Below, piece by piece: positions 53,437 to 63,644 of a stretch of DNA of 64,000 nt (position 1 is the stretch's first letter; every line of letters begins with the position of its first letter). The DNA lies in assembly GCA_010909725.1 (NCBI GenBank), contig JAACMV010000003.1:124001-188000 (forward strand). Reading direction: 5' to 3'. The notes beneath the pieces are model-generated. The model made no database searches, was not told where the DNA came from, and saw only the letters and a list, made by a program, of their open reading frames with translations. A program made the translations under genes and the position numbers. Source of the DNA: Picochlorum sp. 'celeri' (lineage: Eukaryota > Chlorophyta > Trebouxiophyceae).

Positions 53437-54510
53437 ATGGGAGTGATTATTGAGGAGATATTCGACGACTCTTCGGTGGAGGAAGAGCAGCCTCGTAGTG
53501 GGAATGGGAGTGAACACGATACTTGTCGGGAGAAGGGGACGACGTCTCGAATTGTAGAGGCGTATGAGCAAGGGAGTGATAGTGGGGGTCCCACCACAAC
53601 CACTGATACTGCTGCTGCCGAGGAAGAGGACTGGGTCAAGGTTGAAGAACCGTCGTTTGATGATGAAGAGGGTGCTGATGGCAACAATATTGGAACACGC
53701 GTGCAAGAGGACCAGGAGGAGGAGGAGGAGGAGTTGTTAAATCCGTATATTCATTTTAATCAAGGGGAGGAGGGTGTGGAGGAGGTGATATCTGAGGAGG
53801 AGAGGAAGAGAAGGATGGAGGAAGCAGAGGCGTATCGAGAAGAAGGAAATAGATTATTCAAGGAACAGAACTATATAGAAGCATTGGTACGTGATTGGGT
53901 GTGTGCTTGTGTGAGGATGATGCAAGAATCACCATCTTTATTTATTCTCAATGATTTGCAGGAGTTGTATACAAAGGCATTAGAGGTGGCTCCTGTGGAG
54001 CCGAGAAAGAAACCTTCTGTAGCAGCAAATAATGCGACCGATAACAAGGAAGAGGAAGCAGAGTCAACAGAGTCAACAGAGTCACATCAGGACCATCGAC
54101 AGAAACGCTCTGTGTATTTTGCAAACAGAGCAGCGTGCCAGATTGCGTTGCGTGATTATGACAGCGCCGCAAATGATTGCTCGGATGCGATTGATTTGGA
54201 CCCAACGTATCTCAAGGCGTACATGAGACGAGCTACGGCATTTGAACACATGGAAGAGTATGATCGTGGACTCCAAGATGCAAAGCATATCCTAGACTCG
54301 ATTGATCCATCAAATGCATTTGCGAGAGCATATGTGACTCGCGTGACGCCCTTGGCGGAGAAGAAACAGGAGCAACTCAAGGAGGAAATGATGTCCAAGC
54401 TCAAAGACTTGGGCAATTCCTTGCTTGGCAACTTTGGCCTCAGTCTGGATAATTTCAAAGCAGAACAAGATCCAGAAACTGGGTCGTATAGTGTCAAATT
54501 CTCTCAATAG
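53437..54510 (+). CDS. TTC1: TTC1-like tetratricopeptide repeat co-chaperone
   Basis: Exons 53437-53886 and 53962-54510 give 332 residues; the 75-nt intron (GTACGT...TTTGCAG) has no stop and keeps frame, and removing it joins NYIEAL to ELYTKALEVAP, restoring the first TPR. The N-terminal ~125 residues are acidic. Three TPRs follow: EEGNRLFKEQNYIEALELYT, FANRAACQIALRDYDSAAND and AYMRRATAFEHMEEYDRGLQ, then the typical TTC1 C-terminus (KLKDLGNSLLGNFGLSLDNF) ending YSVKFSQ. TTC1 binds Hsp70/Hsp90 tails and heterotrimeric G-alpha in animals. Client and partner here are unknown. Confidence 0.92.
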   Translation: MGVIIEEIFDDSSVEEEQPRSGNGSEHDTCREKGTTSRIVEAYEQGSDSGGPTTTTDTAAAEEEDWVKVEEPSFDDEEGADGNNIGTRVQEDQEEEEEELLNPYIHFNQGEEGVEEVISEEERKRRMEEAEAYREEGNRLFKEQNYIEALVRDWVCACVRMMQESPSLFILNDLQELYTKALEVAPVEPRKKPSVAANNATDNKEEEAESTESTESHQDHRQKRSVYFANRAACQIALRDYDSAANDCSDAIDLDPTYLKAYMRRATAFEHMEEYDRGLQDAKHILDSIDPSNAFARAYVTRVTPLAEKKQEQLKEEMMSKLKDLGNSLLGNFGLSLDNFKAEQDPETGSYSVKFSQ

Positions 54511-54580
54511 TGATTGAAACAGTCGTTTTGTGTGTGTAATCAAACACTGGATCCCACAATGTTGAACAACATCTCAAGAA

Positions 54581-54598
54581 GAGATCTGGAAAGATCTC
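54581..54598. repeat. Hairpin with GGAA tetraloop in TTC1-plastocyanin spacer
   Basis: GAGATCT (54581-54587), loop GGAA, AGATCTC (54592-54598): a perfect 7-bp stem with a GNRA-type loop about 70 nt after the TTC1 stop. It may lie in the TTC1 3' UTR or plastocyanin leader. Confidence 0.5.
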
Positions 54599-54697
54599 AT
54601 CCACCATTCTAGAATCCTCAAGGAGTCTCGGTGCCCCAGACCGAGGTATTATCAAAATTCAACAACTGATACTTGACAAAAATACCATCGAATCACA

Positions 54698-55406
54698 ATG
54701 CAGACCTGCACCGTTAAGTCTACCTTTGCCCCAGTGCGTGCCGCCCGTGCCACCCGTGCCACTCGTGTCGTGTGCATGGCCAACATGGAGTCTGTGAAGA
54801 AGGCTGCTGCCGGATTCGGAGTCGGACTTTGCTCTTTGGCTTTGACCGGATCTGCCTTCGCTGGAGCCAACGTGAAGCTCGGAGCTGACAGTGGTACGTT
54901 CTTGTTGAAGGATGATGATGTGTGAATGTGGCTGGTGTTGTCGTCCCCCAGATGACGCGATGCGTGCATCTATAACTGTAAAAATAGTGTGGATGAATTA
55001 ATGGGTGATTGCGGGGTTGGTGAGATCGTCCGAGCCGTGGAGGCCGTCTCGAGCGTGTATCTGGTTGTGGATAAGCCTTGAGAGTGTCTGGATTGTCTTA
55101 GGGTATTTAGGGTCTGACATGCCTGTGACATGTGATGCAGGAGCTCTCGTGTTCGAGCCATCCACCGTGACCATCTCCAAGGGAGACAGCGTCACCTGGA
55201 CCAACAATGCTGGATTCCCACACAACATTGTGTTCGATGAGGATGCCGTTCCAGCTGGAGTGAATGCTGATGCCCTCTCCAACGAGGACTACCTCAACGC
55301 TCCAGGAGAGACTGTCACCAGAAAGTTTGACGTCGCTGGAGAGTACGGATACTACTGCGAGCCACACCAGGGAGCTGGAATGGTGGGAAAGGTCATTGTA
55401 CAGTAA
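54698..55406 (+). CDS. PETE: Plastocyanin (thylakoid lumen copper protein)
   Basis: Exons 54698-54893 and 55141-55406 (intron 247 nt, GTACGT...GATGCAG) give 153 residues. A bipartite presequence is visible: a basic Ala/Arg/Thr chloroplast transit part, then a hydrophobic lumen-targeting stretch ending TGSAFAGA, with mature protein starting near NVKLGADSG. Copper ligands are His in GFPHNIVFD, Cys in YGYYCEPH, the next His, and Met in QGAGMVGK. Plastocyanin carries electrons from cytochrome f to photosystem I. There is no ER signal in front, which points to a primary green plastid. In many algae the gene is copper-regulated, but no regulatory site was identified. Confidence 0.97.
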
Positions 55407-55570
55407 GTAAGTGCGCGATAATGTCCATCTCGGCGTCGTACCATGGCCCATGATGGGATGCATGTATGTGACAATGCTCTGATCATCTTTTACAACTGTG
55501 TATGTAAAAGGAAATAAACCCATTGTATGGATTTCTACACAAAAACACGATTTACATATGCATACTGGAA

Positions 55571-56816
55571 TCAAACAGTAAAGACGATGCCATCCAGAAT
55601 GCGTGACTTTTGGTCCTGAGCAACGCATTCTGAAATCCACATGATGTTTCGGATCTCTTGCTCCCGCAGTGCCATGTAGCTGTGGAAAAGGCCAAAATGG
55701 AATTGTTGCTCGAAAGAATTCACCGATCGTCGGACTTCTTCATCATACAGCATTTTATCTAGTATATGTGCTTCTCCATTCCCGATTCGAGAGAAGATGG
55801 ATGCATACTCTGGCACACGCTCCATGGCTGCCCTAACACTATCAAAATCATCAGCTGCTGCCAACTCTGCCTGGCCGTGTGGATACAACAGCCCATGCCT
55901 CGAGTATAATTGCCGCCTATCATCACGAGTTAATTCTGTACCGATCGAATTGAGGGTAATGTTCAATGCTCGTCTATCTGCTTCAAATGCGAGGGTCTCT
56001 CCCATGACCTGTGCGGTGGTCCCTCCCAGCGAGGCACAAAACTTGGCAAAATCGTCCAAATATGCTTTATACAGCGTGTTACGCAAAATCTCTACATTCA
56101 TCTCATCCAAATCCTCCGAAGACAGGTTCTCTGAGAAATATGGAGCGAGTGGGGTATCCACCAGGACCAATCTGTACAAATCCCTGACATTCTGGGCGAC
56201 AGCCAAGGAGGCCAGTGAATCAAACATACCCAAAGGATGACACTTTTCCATCAACTCCCCCACATCGCGCTCATGAAGAGTTCCAGTCACAATAAGCACG
56301 ACATTGTCAATCATATGCCCATACGTACAGTAATCCAAGAATTTCCCTAGGGGCTCTCCAGCATTTTCTCTCAGGTATGTCCAATCATCCACCAATTTTC
56401 GCGTACAAGCATCCACCAAATTCGTAGTCATAAGAGGAGAAGGCTGGTTCTGCACATACTCCCCATAATCCGTCCCTGTGAGATATAATTTGACGTCCTC
56501 CAGGGTATCACATTGAGCTAGATTGTTGTAGTCCGCCGTTGTCAACAGACCCAGTTTGTGCCCTCGCACGATTGCTTCTGCAACAATGTTTTTATATACA
56601 TTAACAGATCAGTATGGATATCACAGAGAGAGATTGAGTAGAAGCGACAGGGAAAGATCATCACTTTCACGTGATCTTTCCAACCCTCAAACGACGTTAT
56701 TGGGTTCCTCCACACCATTAATTATTTCAATTTTTATGAAGTCAATGTATTGGAAGCAAAATATTGGGCCAACCGTACGTACCGAGGAAACCGGACTTGA
56801 CATTAAAAAACGACAT
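55571..56816 (-). CDS. VHA-d: V-type ATPase subunit d (V0 sector)
   Basis: Exons 56816-56783 and 56577-55571 (intron 205 nt, GTACGT...TTGCAG) give 346 residues. The 34-nt exon 1 encodes MSFFNVKSGFL, and the split Glu codon joins to AIVRGHKLGLLTTADYNN, the standard start of eukaryotic subunit d. Further blocks are LSSEDLDEMNVEILRNTLYK, FEADRRALNITLNSIGTELT and EQEIRNIMWISECVAQDQ. Subunit d caps the c-ring and links V0 to the central stalk in the proton pump of vacuoles and other acidic compartments. The intron contains a 10-bp-stem hairpin (56651-56681). Length is normal for the family. Confidence 0.96.
56651..56681. repeat. Perfect 10-bp-stem inverted repeat inside VHA-d intron
   Basis: GGAAAGATCA at 56651-56660 pairs with TGATCTTTCC at 56672-56681 across an 11-nt loop. 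It sits mid-intron and could bring splice sites closer, or be an unrelated element. Confidence 0.7.
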
Positions 56817-57275
56817 TTCTGCCGTTGTACTTAGCCACGACATGGTATACTTTTACCTGTATCACACTGTGCTAGAAGTATATAAGTGCAGAAAAATAAA
56901 AGTGATTGGGTCTACTGACCATACCAGTTGTGCATAGACATGTCAGCAGCAGGAGGTGCGCCCATCGCCTGCATCATACATATGATGCCACTCTGAGACA
57001 ATGTATGTATGTATGAGGCAAGCCATGGTATCCAGTGATGATATCACGACACACAGTGGTAAGGATATACAGAAAACCAAATATCCCTCACAGGTTGTCA
57101 TCATCGTCATCAGTATGAAGAAAAGAAACAAGGCACTGGTGGTGGTGGTGGTGGTTCATCAGGGAGAAGAGTTGTATAAACGACCCATTTTGACCACCAT
57201 CCATCGCATAGATATGTGTGTATATCCAACACAAAGACATGCATGTCTATGCAAAATACACTATTATTGACCGAA
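56817..57275. promoter_or_regulatory. 459-bp divergent promoter region with GTG microsatellite
   Basis: It lies between VHA-d and a tetraspan gene. It holds a (GGT)n run at about 57137-57156 and short non-conserved frames. No RNA gene was recognised. Confidence 0.35.
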
Positions 57276-58223
57276 ATGTCTTTCCAGGAGAAAAGTGGTA
57301 CTCAAGGGTATAGGGATCTCCATGAAAGCAGGCCTCTGTGGAGCTCAGTGGAGGAGGAGGATGAAGACATAAAGAAGAACACATTCAGTGCTCATTGTCA
57401 CAATGAGAGTGAAAATAATGCACAAAAATGGCTCAAGATATGGGTATGTGTCTTGCTGTGTGCCGTTTCGTTCCTGTTCATGCCAGAAATCATTTTCTTT
57501 TCCAAGTAGGCAGCAACAGCATGTTTGGCAAGGCTCGTTATCCCTTCTTCCATCGTATTAGTGTTGTATATCGCGACAGACCTATACAAACTCGATCCAA
57601 ATATATTATATGGTATATACATTCTATGGGGCATTTCTGGATTCCTTGGACTGTCAGGAATTGTGAGTCTCCTGTCAGGGCACATGGCCATGCTGGCTGC
57701 ACACCTCTGCATGTCATGCATACTGACATCAGTAGCGCTCGCTTCCTATACATCTTGGTTCTTTTCTATGTATCAAATATGCCAGGATCACCAATCATAC
57801 GCCGGATGCTCAGCGTGGCAGACTAAAAACTATGCATACTACATGCTGTCTTTCGTTGGTGTAGTCCTCTGCATCCCGTCAACTGTGGAAGCATACATAT
57901 CCCTAGCATTGGTTTATAATGAGCATATATGTCCACATGTGAAACGTGTAGCTCGGGAGAAATCGCTGCAACACATGGTTGATCAGCAAACAAGGTTGCT
58001 AGCAGCAGCAGATACACCCACGGTGACACCAGAGACCCTACGCTCATGGGTATCAGAACTCCTCATGAGTGGGGATGTAGCATGCAGGCAATCAGGGAAT
58101 ATGTGCATGACAGCACTGCGTCGGAGGGGATATAAACTCAAAGTCATCACAGATCCGGCGGACCTCTGGAGTCCATATCCTTATCATGTACCACACCAAA
58201 TGGTTCATAATGAAGTTGTGTGA
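57276..58223 (+). CDS. Four-transmembrane protein, unknown family
   Basis: Exons 57276-57443 and 57510-58223 (intron 66 nt, GTATGT...AAGTAG) give 293 residues. A hydrophilic acidic N-terminus of ~55 residues leads to four hydrophobic segments (VIPSSIVLVLYIATDLY, YGIYILWGISGFLGLSGIVSL, MLAAHLCMSCILTSVAL, YYMLSFVGVVLCIPSTVEAY). The loop between TM3 and TM4 has three Cys, as in tetraspanin-like proteins, but no CCG motif is seen. The C-terminus is long and soluble. The intron boundary is inferred from consensus and frame; without it the first exon would end at a TAG. Confidence 0.68.
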
Positions 58224-58499
58224 TACTGCTCCTGCTCCTCTTTATAGTATCGATTTGACATGGTCCCATGGTATTGTAGAAATGAAGAAAATGTAGATGT
58301 ATCCAATCATATGACATGTTTAGTATTACAATATGTTGGTGTAGCATGAATTTGCTCAGCTCTTCTGATATTTTGCTGAGACCTTCCTTACAATCAACTC
58401 TGCAATAGAGTATTAAAAGTTTTTCTATTGTTACATCAGTATGAATGATTGTTACTACTTCAACCGTTGGCATTTTTTAAATCAAAGCTTGATTAGTAG
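58224..58499. other. Convergent 3' spacer
   Basis: A 276-bp AT-rich interval between the stop of the tetraspan gene and that of LSM3. Nothing beyond 3' UTR-like sequence was seen. Confidence 0.35.
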
Positions 58500-59036
58500 C
58501 TAGCTCCGCAGAGGAGGAGAGATGAGAATCACCCCATCCCCTCTCACAAACAGGAAAGGCAGCATTCGCTTTTTCGTCTGCATCAAACATTCAATCGATC
58601 AAATTGTCAGTACCATGACGCTGGAACAGCATGCACGATCTCCATGGGTAAAGCATACCTGAATAATCTCCTCAAATGTCTCCTCATCAATCTCTGTCTT
58701 TGTCACAGTCTCCTCCACGTCCCCTAATATTATGTTCAAATGCTGATCATAGGCCTATATAGATATACATATGGATTACTCAGAATTCGGCATATATACG
58801 AGAACGACAAGAACCTGAGATTATTATTTTAGATTCTCAAAAAAAAAAAATCATGTTCAACCTGAAGCACGTACATGCAGCTTGCCTCGCAGTTCTCTAT
58901 CCCCCTTCATTTTAACAAAAACATGCTCATCTAAACTTAACCGAACCAGATCAAGAGGCTCCTTGACGGTGACGTCGTCTTCTTGACCAAGCGCATCCGC
59001 TGCACTTGGCAAATTACCTTGCTGTTCCGCTGACAT
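58500..59036 (-). CDS. LSM3: LSM3, U6 snRNA-associated Sm-like protein
   Basis: Exons 59036-58875, 58754-58659 and 58577-58500 (introns GTACGT...TATATAG and GTATGC...GATGCAG) give 111 residues. Spliced, it reads [20 protein letters not shown] then DRELRGKLH, joined to [18 protein letters not shown] and finally [19 protein letters not shown]: the Sm1 and Sm2 motifs of LSM3. It is part of the LSM2-8 ring on U6 snRNA and of LSM1-7 in mRNA decay. Only exon 1 is long enough to stand out as an open frame; exons 2 and 3 were found from the family pattern. Confidence 0.95.
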
Positions 59037-59654
59037 ATTCACTGATCTCGTGATATATTTTTTCCAACAAGTAAGCTATAGATTTTCTTCACATATCGGT
59101 GGGAAGGCGTGGATATTTCTTTCTTTCTTCTGCACATCTCTTCTTCTTCCTTGTTTTGAATTTTGAACACAATCTGGCCCTCTTGTTCCCAAGTACCCAT
59201 CTTCCTTCTCTTCTTCAAACGCATTCAGACCCATCGGCATTCTTTGTCGTCTTGCGTGATCTGTTGATGCATTGGAGAGGACGCGCGTAGGATTATATAT
59301 ATATATGCCCTGCGTATGCACATGTACAGAGTCTGTCTGATGGGCTCCTTACTTGGAAGGATCCCCCCACACTATTACATTGCCGCCCCAATGATTGTAA
59401 CCTCGCCCATCAAATCCTCATCGTCATGGTGGCAATCATGATGATGATATGCCATGGCCTAGAGGGCAGCATTCGTGCCCCACACCTGACTGACCTGATC
59501 AGGTCATCAATTCATGAATGGGTGGGAAAAGTCTACTATTCATGATGGATGGTTGGATGATCCAGGCATGATGAGTCTGATACCACATCGACCATGCGTA
59601 TATCCAAATCCAAACGAGTACTCGTGTTATTCTATAGAAGAATCTTCGAGTACA
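59037..59654. promoter_or_regulatory. 618-bp divergent promoter/leader between LSM3 and PGP
   Basis: A TTC-rich stretch (59100-59220) is followed by a strong TATA-like run, tatatatatata, at 59296-59307. The PGP frame is open back to ATG 59514, but that extra stretch does not resemble a presequence, so it is treated as leader. No other gene is seen. Confidence 0.4.
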
Positions 59655-60713
59655 ATGCAAAGATCACTCGCATTGAACAAAACAAGGGGACTGTTGCAGG
59701 GTAGTACAACGAGGCAGGCAAGTTTTTCGCAACAGGTCCAGCACAGAGTGCCATTGACTCCTCGTACTGTATTAAAATCCCGTATATCTGCAATGTCTGG
59801 TCAGAATGGAGGTCCTCAGAAGGCGACATTGGAGGATAAGAAGGCTCTTATCGACAAGGTGGATTGCTTCATTTTCGACTGCGATGGAGTGATTTGGAGA
59901 GGAGATTCCGTTATTGAAGGTGTTCCTGAAACTCTTGATTACCTGAGATCTTTGGGGAAGCAATTGGTGTTTGTGACGAACAATTCTACCAAGAGTCGTG
60001 CTGGGTACCTGAAGAAGTTTACAGGACTTGGGCTCAACGTGAATGCTGAGGAGATTTATTCATCTTCGTATGCCGCTGCTGCGTATTTGGAAGCTACTAA
60101 TTTCCCAAAAGACAAAAAGGTGTATGTTTTGGGGGATGTGGGGATTGAGGAGGAATTGGATCTCAAGGGAATTGCACACATGGGTGGGCCAGCAGATGCT
60201 GACAAAAAGGTGGAGCTGACTCCAGGAACGTATTTGGAGCACGACAAGGATGTGGCCGCGGTGGTTGTAGGATTTGATAGAAATATCAACTATCATAAGA
60301 TTCAGTATGCAACTCTTTGTATTAGAGAGAACCCTGGGTGTGAATTTATTGCCACCAACTTGGATGCGGTGACTCACTTGACAGACGCCCAAGAATGGGC
60401 TGGAAACGGTGCCATGGTGGGGGCAATCAAAGGATCCACAAAGAGGGAGCCAACTGTTGTTGGAAAGCCTGCTGACTTCATGCTGGAGAATATTGCGAAC
60501 AAGTTTAATTTGAAGAGAGAGCAAATCTGTATGGTTGGAGACAGGTTGGACACGGATATTCTATTTGGAAAGAATGGTGGATTGACCACTACTCTGGTGC
60601 TGTCTGGTGTGACCACGGAAGAACAGCTTTTGAGTCCAGAGAATTCAGTTCATCCAGATTATTACATGACCAAGCTTCCAGAATTGTTGGAAGTCGCCAA
60701 GGTGACTGTGTAA
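59655..60713 (+). CDS. PGP1: Phosphoglycolate phosphatase, plastid (HAD family)
   Basis: 352 residues from ATG 59655; an in-frame ATG at 59514 would add 47. The N-terminus (MQRSLALNKTRGLLQGSTT) is a chloroplast-like presequence. HAD motifs are DCFIFDCDGVIWRGD (nucleophile and acid Asp), FVTNNSTKSR, a Lys in GKPADFM, and MVGDRLDTDILFG. It dephosphorylates 2-phosphoglycolate made by Rubisco oxygenation, the first step of photorespiration. The sequence is close to green algal and plant PGP, including ADADKKVELTPG in the cap. No intron was seen. Expression in algae is CO2-linked, but no element is identifiable here. Confidence 0.95.
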   Translation: MQRSLALNKTRGLLQGSTTRQASFSQQVQHRVPLTPRTVLKSRISAMSGQNGGPQKATLEDKKALIDKVDCFIFDCDGVIWRGDSVIEGVPETLDYLRSLGKQLVFVTNNSTKSRAGYLKKFTGLGLNVNAEEIYSSSYAAAAYLEATNFPKDKKVYVLGDVGIEEELDLKGIAHMGGPADADKKVELTPGTYLEHDKDVAAVVVGFDRNINYHKIQYATLCIRENPGCEFIATNLDAVTHLTDAQEWAGNGAMVGAIKGSTKREPTVVGKPADFMLENIANKFNLKREQICMVGDRLDTDILFGKNGGLTTTLVLSGVTTEEQLLSPENSVHPDYYMTKLPELLEVAKVTV

Positions 60714-60725
60714 ATGCTGTACATT

Positions 60726-61304
60726 TCATTTCGTTTGTGTAATCCATTCTTGTGTTGTTATGACATGCACCCCCATGTTCTTCATGTCGAATAAGTTAGC
60801 ATTCTGTACATCCATACTCGCCGATGCAGTCGCATCGGATAGCACCGTCACGGATGGAAAGTCCAACCCAACAGCATCCATTGCTGTCCCTCGAATACAG
60901 TTGGGTGTCTGCACACCACACAGCACAATATGTTCTACGCCGAGTCCATGACGAATCAAGCTTTCCAAATTTGTAAACATGAATGCGCTGAATCGCTTTT
61001 TACTGATCACATAATCTTCTGGCATGATGTTGAGGCCCTGAACAAGCTCTGCCCCTGGGGTCCCCTTCACAGTGGCTCCGTTGCCATTGGCAAATAAGTT
61101 TCTACGGAAGAGTTCTACATCACATCCAGAGGGATGATGCTCCCTAATGACCCATACGATTGGTATCGACTGGCATCTTGCTGCGTCAATAGCCTGAATA
61201 ACGTTGGGAAGGCAAGCCATGGCTCCTTGGACACAGAGAGGGGCTCCGGGAAGGCAGAAATCATTCTGCATATCAATGCAGATCAGCGCCTGGTTTTTAC
61301 TCAT
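60726..61304 (-). CDS. Isochorismatase-family cysteine hydrolase
   Basis: 192 residues. The triad of the family is present: Asp in LICIDMQNDFCLPG, Lys in VISKKRFSAF, and Cys in CGVQTPNCIRGTAMDA. The cis-peptide segment before the Cys is also typical. Relatives include nicotinamidases, ureidoacrylate and isochorismate hydrolases; the plain length and lack of diagnostic metal-binding residues visible by eye leave the substrate open. It converges with PGP, with 12 bp between the stops. Confidence 0.9.
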   Translation of the reverse strand: MSKNQALICIDMQNDFCLPGAPLCVQGAMACLPNVIQAIDAARCQSIPIVWVIREHHPSGCDVELFRRNLFANGNGATVKGTPGAELVQGLNIMPEDYVISKKRFSAFMFTNLESLIRHGLGVEHIVLCGVQTPNCIRGTAMDAVGLDFPSVTVLSDATASASMDVQNANLFDMKNMGVHVITTQEWITQTK

Positions 61305-61451
61305 AAATAATAATTTGATTTGAATATATTCTGCCAGAGAAGGAAAAAACAGCTATTGGCGAAAGTAAGAAGTGAAACTGCCTCTGTTTGTTTGGGTACG
61401 AACGATTCTATTACATTCAATGAAACAGTACTGTTATCCCATGATAACTGA

Positions 61452-63644
61452 TTATTCAAATGATGTGGTGTTTTTGGTGGGCATTCGTGTCAAGACGGAT
61501 GGGCGCATTGCTCCATTCTTGCTTTTTGAATTCCGTCGTCTCTTGATTTCAGCCTGACGGAGTTTTTCCAACTGCAATCCAGCCTCTCTGCGGGCTGTGT
61601 TGCCAGCAATATCATCCCAATCGAATGCAAGGGATGAGTCTGATGTGACGCTCTTCCATGATTCGAATTCATGGATGAGCAGTTCTGTCTTGCCAGAGTT
61701 GGGGATGATGTTTGTGCATAGGGAACGGAGGACTGCTGGATCTGCTCTCTTTTGTTCTGGACTCCCTAGAATTAATCCATGCACTCTCAAGCCAAGTTTA
61801 TCTTTTGCTCCTGAAAGCTTGCGCATAATTTCATGCTCAGGCTGGCGGAGTTCTCCATCCGAGACGAGGAGGATATCACTGTTTGCCCATTGGGCCTGTG
61901 TGAGCCTTTCCAGGCACATTTGGATTGGGGCATTGAAATTGGACCCTCCATTGAACGTTTTTTCCAGAAACTCCAAGATATTTTCTATACTTTTGGCATC
62001 CATATTGAGCTCGAGTTCACGGACTTCTCGTACTCCAGCGAATGCAAAGACATAACAGCCTCGTTCTTGTATTTTGGCAGCTCGCATGCATTCCAGGGTG
62101 AGTGCCTTTGCCACAACCTCGCGTGGACCCCTCATGGATCCCGAGGTATCTACGCATAGTAGAATGGGTCCTCTATCAGCTGTTGGCCTGATCTCACGCC
62201 TATCAATGTCGATCTGCGTGGGGAATTCACCCCACCCATCTCTCTCGTATGTTTGCAGGCTCTTCTCAACCAACTTTGCATAGAAAATCAGCTTTGATGC
62301 AGGTATTTTGATTCCACGAGCAAGAGTTGCTGCCTCAGATGGTAACAGTCTGGAGATATCATCACTACGAGTCAAACCGCGGGTCTCCTGAGCTTCCAAT
62401 GTTGTTCTCAGCAGTCCCATCCTTGCATTCATGTCCAGGTGTTGTGTTGGGGCTCTGCGCAGCGGTCCCCATCCCCCGCCTCGACCAAGTGATCGTACAA
62501 GGTCTCTTAATTCTTTTATATTTTCGAGTTTCTCGCGTAATTCATCCATCTTCTGCCAGCCCTTTCGATTCCACACATTCCCATCCAATGAGAACTCCCC
62601 ACTTCCAAGTAATGATTCAAAACCTTGAAACGCTTTCCCTGCCTTATTCATGGCATCTATTGGCTTTTTCCATCTCTCAACAAGTCTTCGCACAAGAGCT
62701 TTGGCCCACTGTTCTTGTACGGTCAACTGCATCCTGTCCTCTTGATCCAGAAAGGTGACAAGCACATCATCTTGCTTCTTCTTCTTTCTCTCTTCTTCTT
62801 CTTTTACTTTCTGCGCAGCAACAATCATTTCAGGTGTCATATTAGGGTTGCGGTATTTTTTCTGCTGCTCTTCTTGTTTCTTCCCAATTTCCTCTGCATT
62901 TTCATACACATGACCATGCTCATCCGTCTCCCTTTCCTCTTCCTGCTCTGTATATCCACGTGTTCGTTTCACATACTCTAGAACAGTCTCTAATATACCT
63001 CGTAAAAGCGTATCTTGTATCATGGGATACTTTGCAGCGAGGGATGAAATACCCAGCACGGACAAATCCTTGATCAAAGCAGCCCGCAATGGTTCCATGG
63101 GCCACTGGCAATGTTCCTCCCGACCACGGAGGCACGAGACGCCTTCGCTATGCGACAAATATTTCAAAGCTGCAGAATCAGGAACAAGGCCATGTTCGAG
63201 AGAAATCTTCCAGGCCAGTACCCCCAATGCAGTGTCCTGAATAACACCCTCAGCATGCTCTTCTGTCAATGTGTCATCTGCCGTCTCCTGTGTCATGGAT
63301 TCGATATGAGCGATCCGAAGAATCAGTGGCATTAGGTGTGCCGGAACCATTCCCACATCACCCAGTCCATGAAGAAGCGCTGAATGACCCTGATGCTTTT
63401 CTTGCAACACCGCAGGAGCGTCGGTAGCAGCAGCCGTGAGCCTCCGTGACGACGGCGAAAGAATTTGGGACGCACGTGCCGACGTGGCGCAATTGATCAA
63501 CTTAAATGCTCTTTTAGGATGCATAATGCCATAATCACTACTCCAGAGGCCATGATGGAGCGATTTATACACAGAAAACCCTCCTGATACGGCACCAGGG
63601 TGACCCACGCCACCACCATGTATCGAAACAGGGAAAACCACCAT
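61452..63644 (-). CDS. ViaA/CoxE-like VWA-domain protein
   Basis: 730 residues from ATG 63644; ATG 63524 (MHPKRAFKLINCATSARASQ) gives a better-looking organelle presequence and may be the true start. The N-terminal half is helical and charged, with a Lys/Glu-rich stretch around 290-320. The C-terminal VWA domain has the MIDAS motif ILLCVDTSGSMRGP, the second site FNGGSNFNAPIQMCLERL and SDILLVSDGELRQPEHE. This arrangement matches bacterial ViaA, partner of the MoxR ATPase RavA, and its plant organellar relatives. No MoxR-type ATPase is in the window. A role in chaperone-like assembly is inference. Confidence 0.85.
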   Translation of the reverse strand: MVVFPVSIHGGGVGHPGAVSGGFSVYKSLHHGLWSSDYGIMHPKRAFKLINCATSARASQILSPSSRRLTAAATDAPAVLQEKHQGHSALLHGLGDVGMVPAHLMPLILRIAHIESMTQETADDTLTEEHAEGVIQDTALGVLAWKISLEHGLVPDSAALKYLSHSEGVSCLRGREEHCQWPMEPLRAALIKDLSVLGISSLAAKYPMIQDTLLRGILETVLEYVKRTRGYTEQEEERETDEHGHVYENAEEIGKKQEEQQKKYRNPNMTPEMIVAAQKVKEEEERKKKKQDDVLVTFLDQEDRMQLTVQEQWAKALVRRLVERWKKPIDAMNKAGKAFQGFESLLGSGEFSLDGNVWNRKGWQKMDELREKLENIKELRDLVRSLGRGGGWGPLRRAPTQHLDMNARMGLLRTTLEAQETRGLTRSDDISRLLPSEAATLARGIKIPASKLIFYAKLVEKSLQTYERDGWGEFPTQIDIDRREIRPTADRGPILLCVDTSGSMRGPREVVAKALTLECMRAAKIQERGCYVFAFAGVREVRELELNMDAKSIENILEFLEKTFNGGSNFNAPIQMCLERLTQAQWANSDILLVSDGELRQPEHEIMRKLSGAKDKLGLRVHGLILGSPEQKRADPAVLRSLCTNIIPNSGKTELLIHEFESWKSVTSDSSLAFDWDDIAGNTARREAGLQLEKLRQAEIKRRRNSKSKNGAMRPSVLTRMPTKNTTSFE

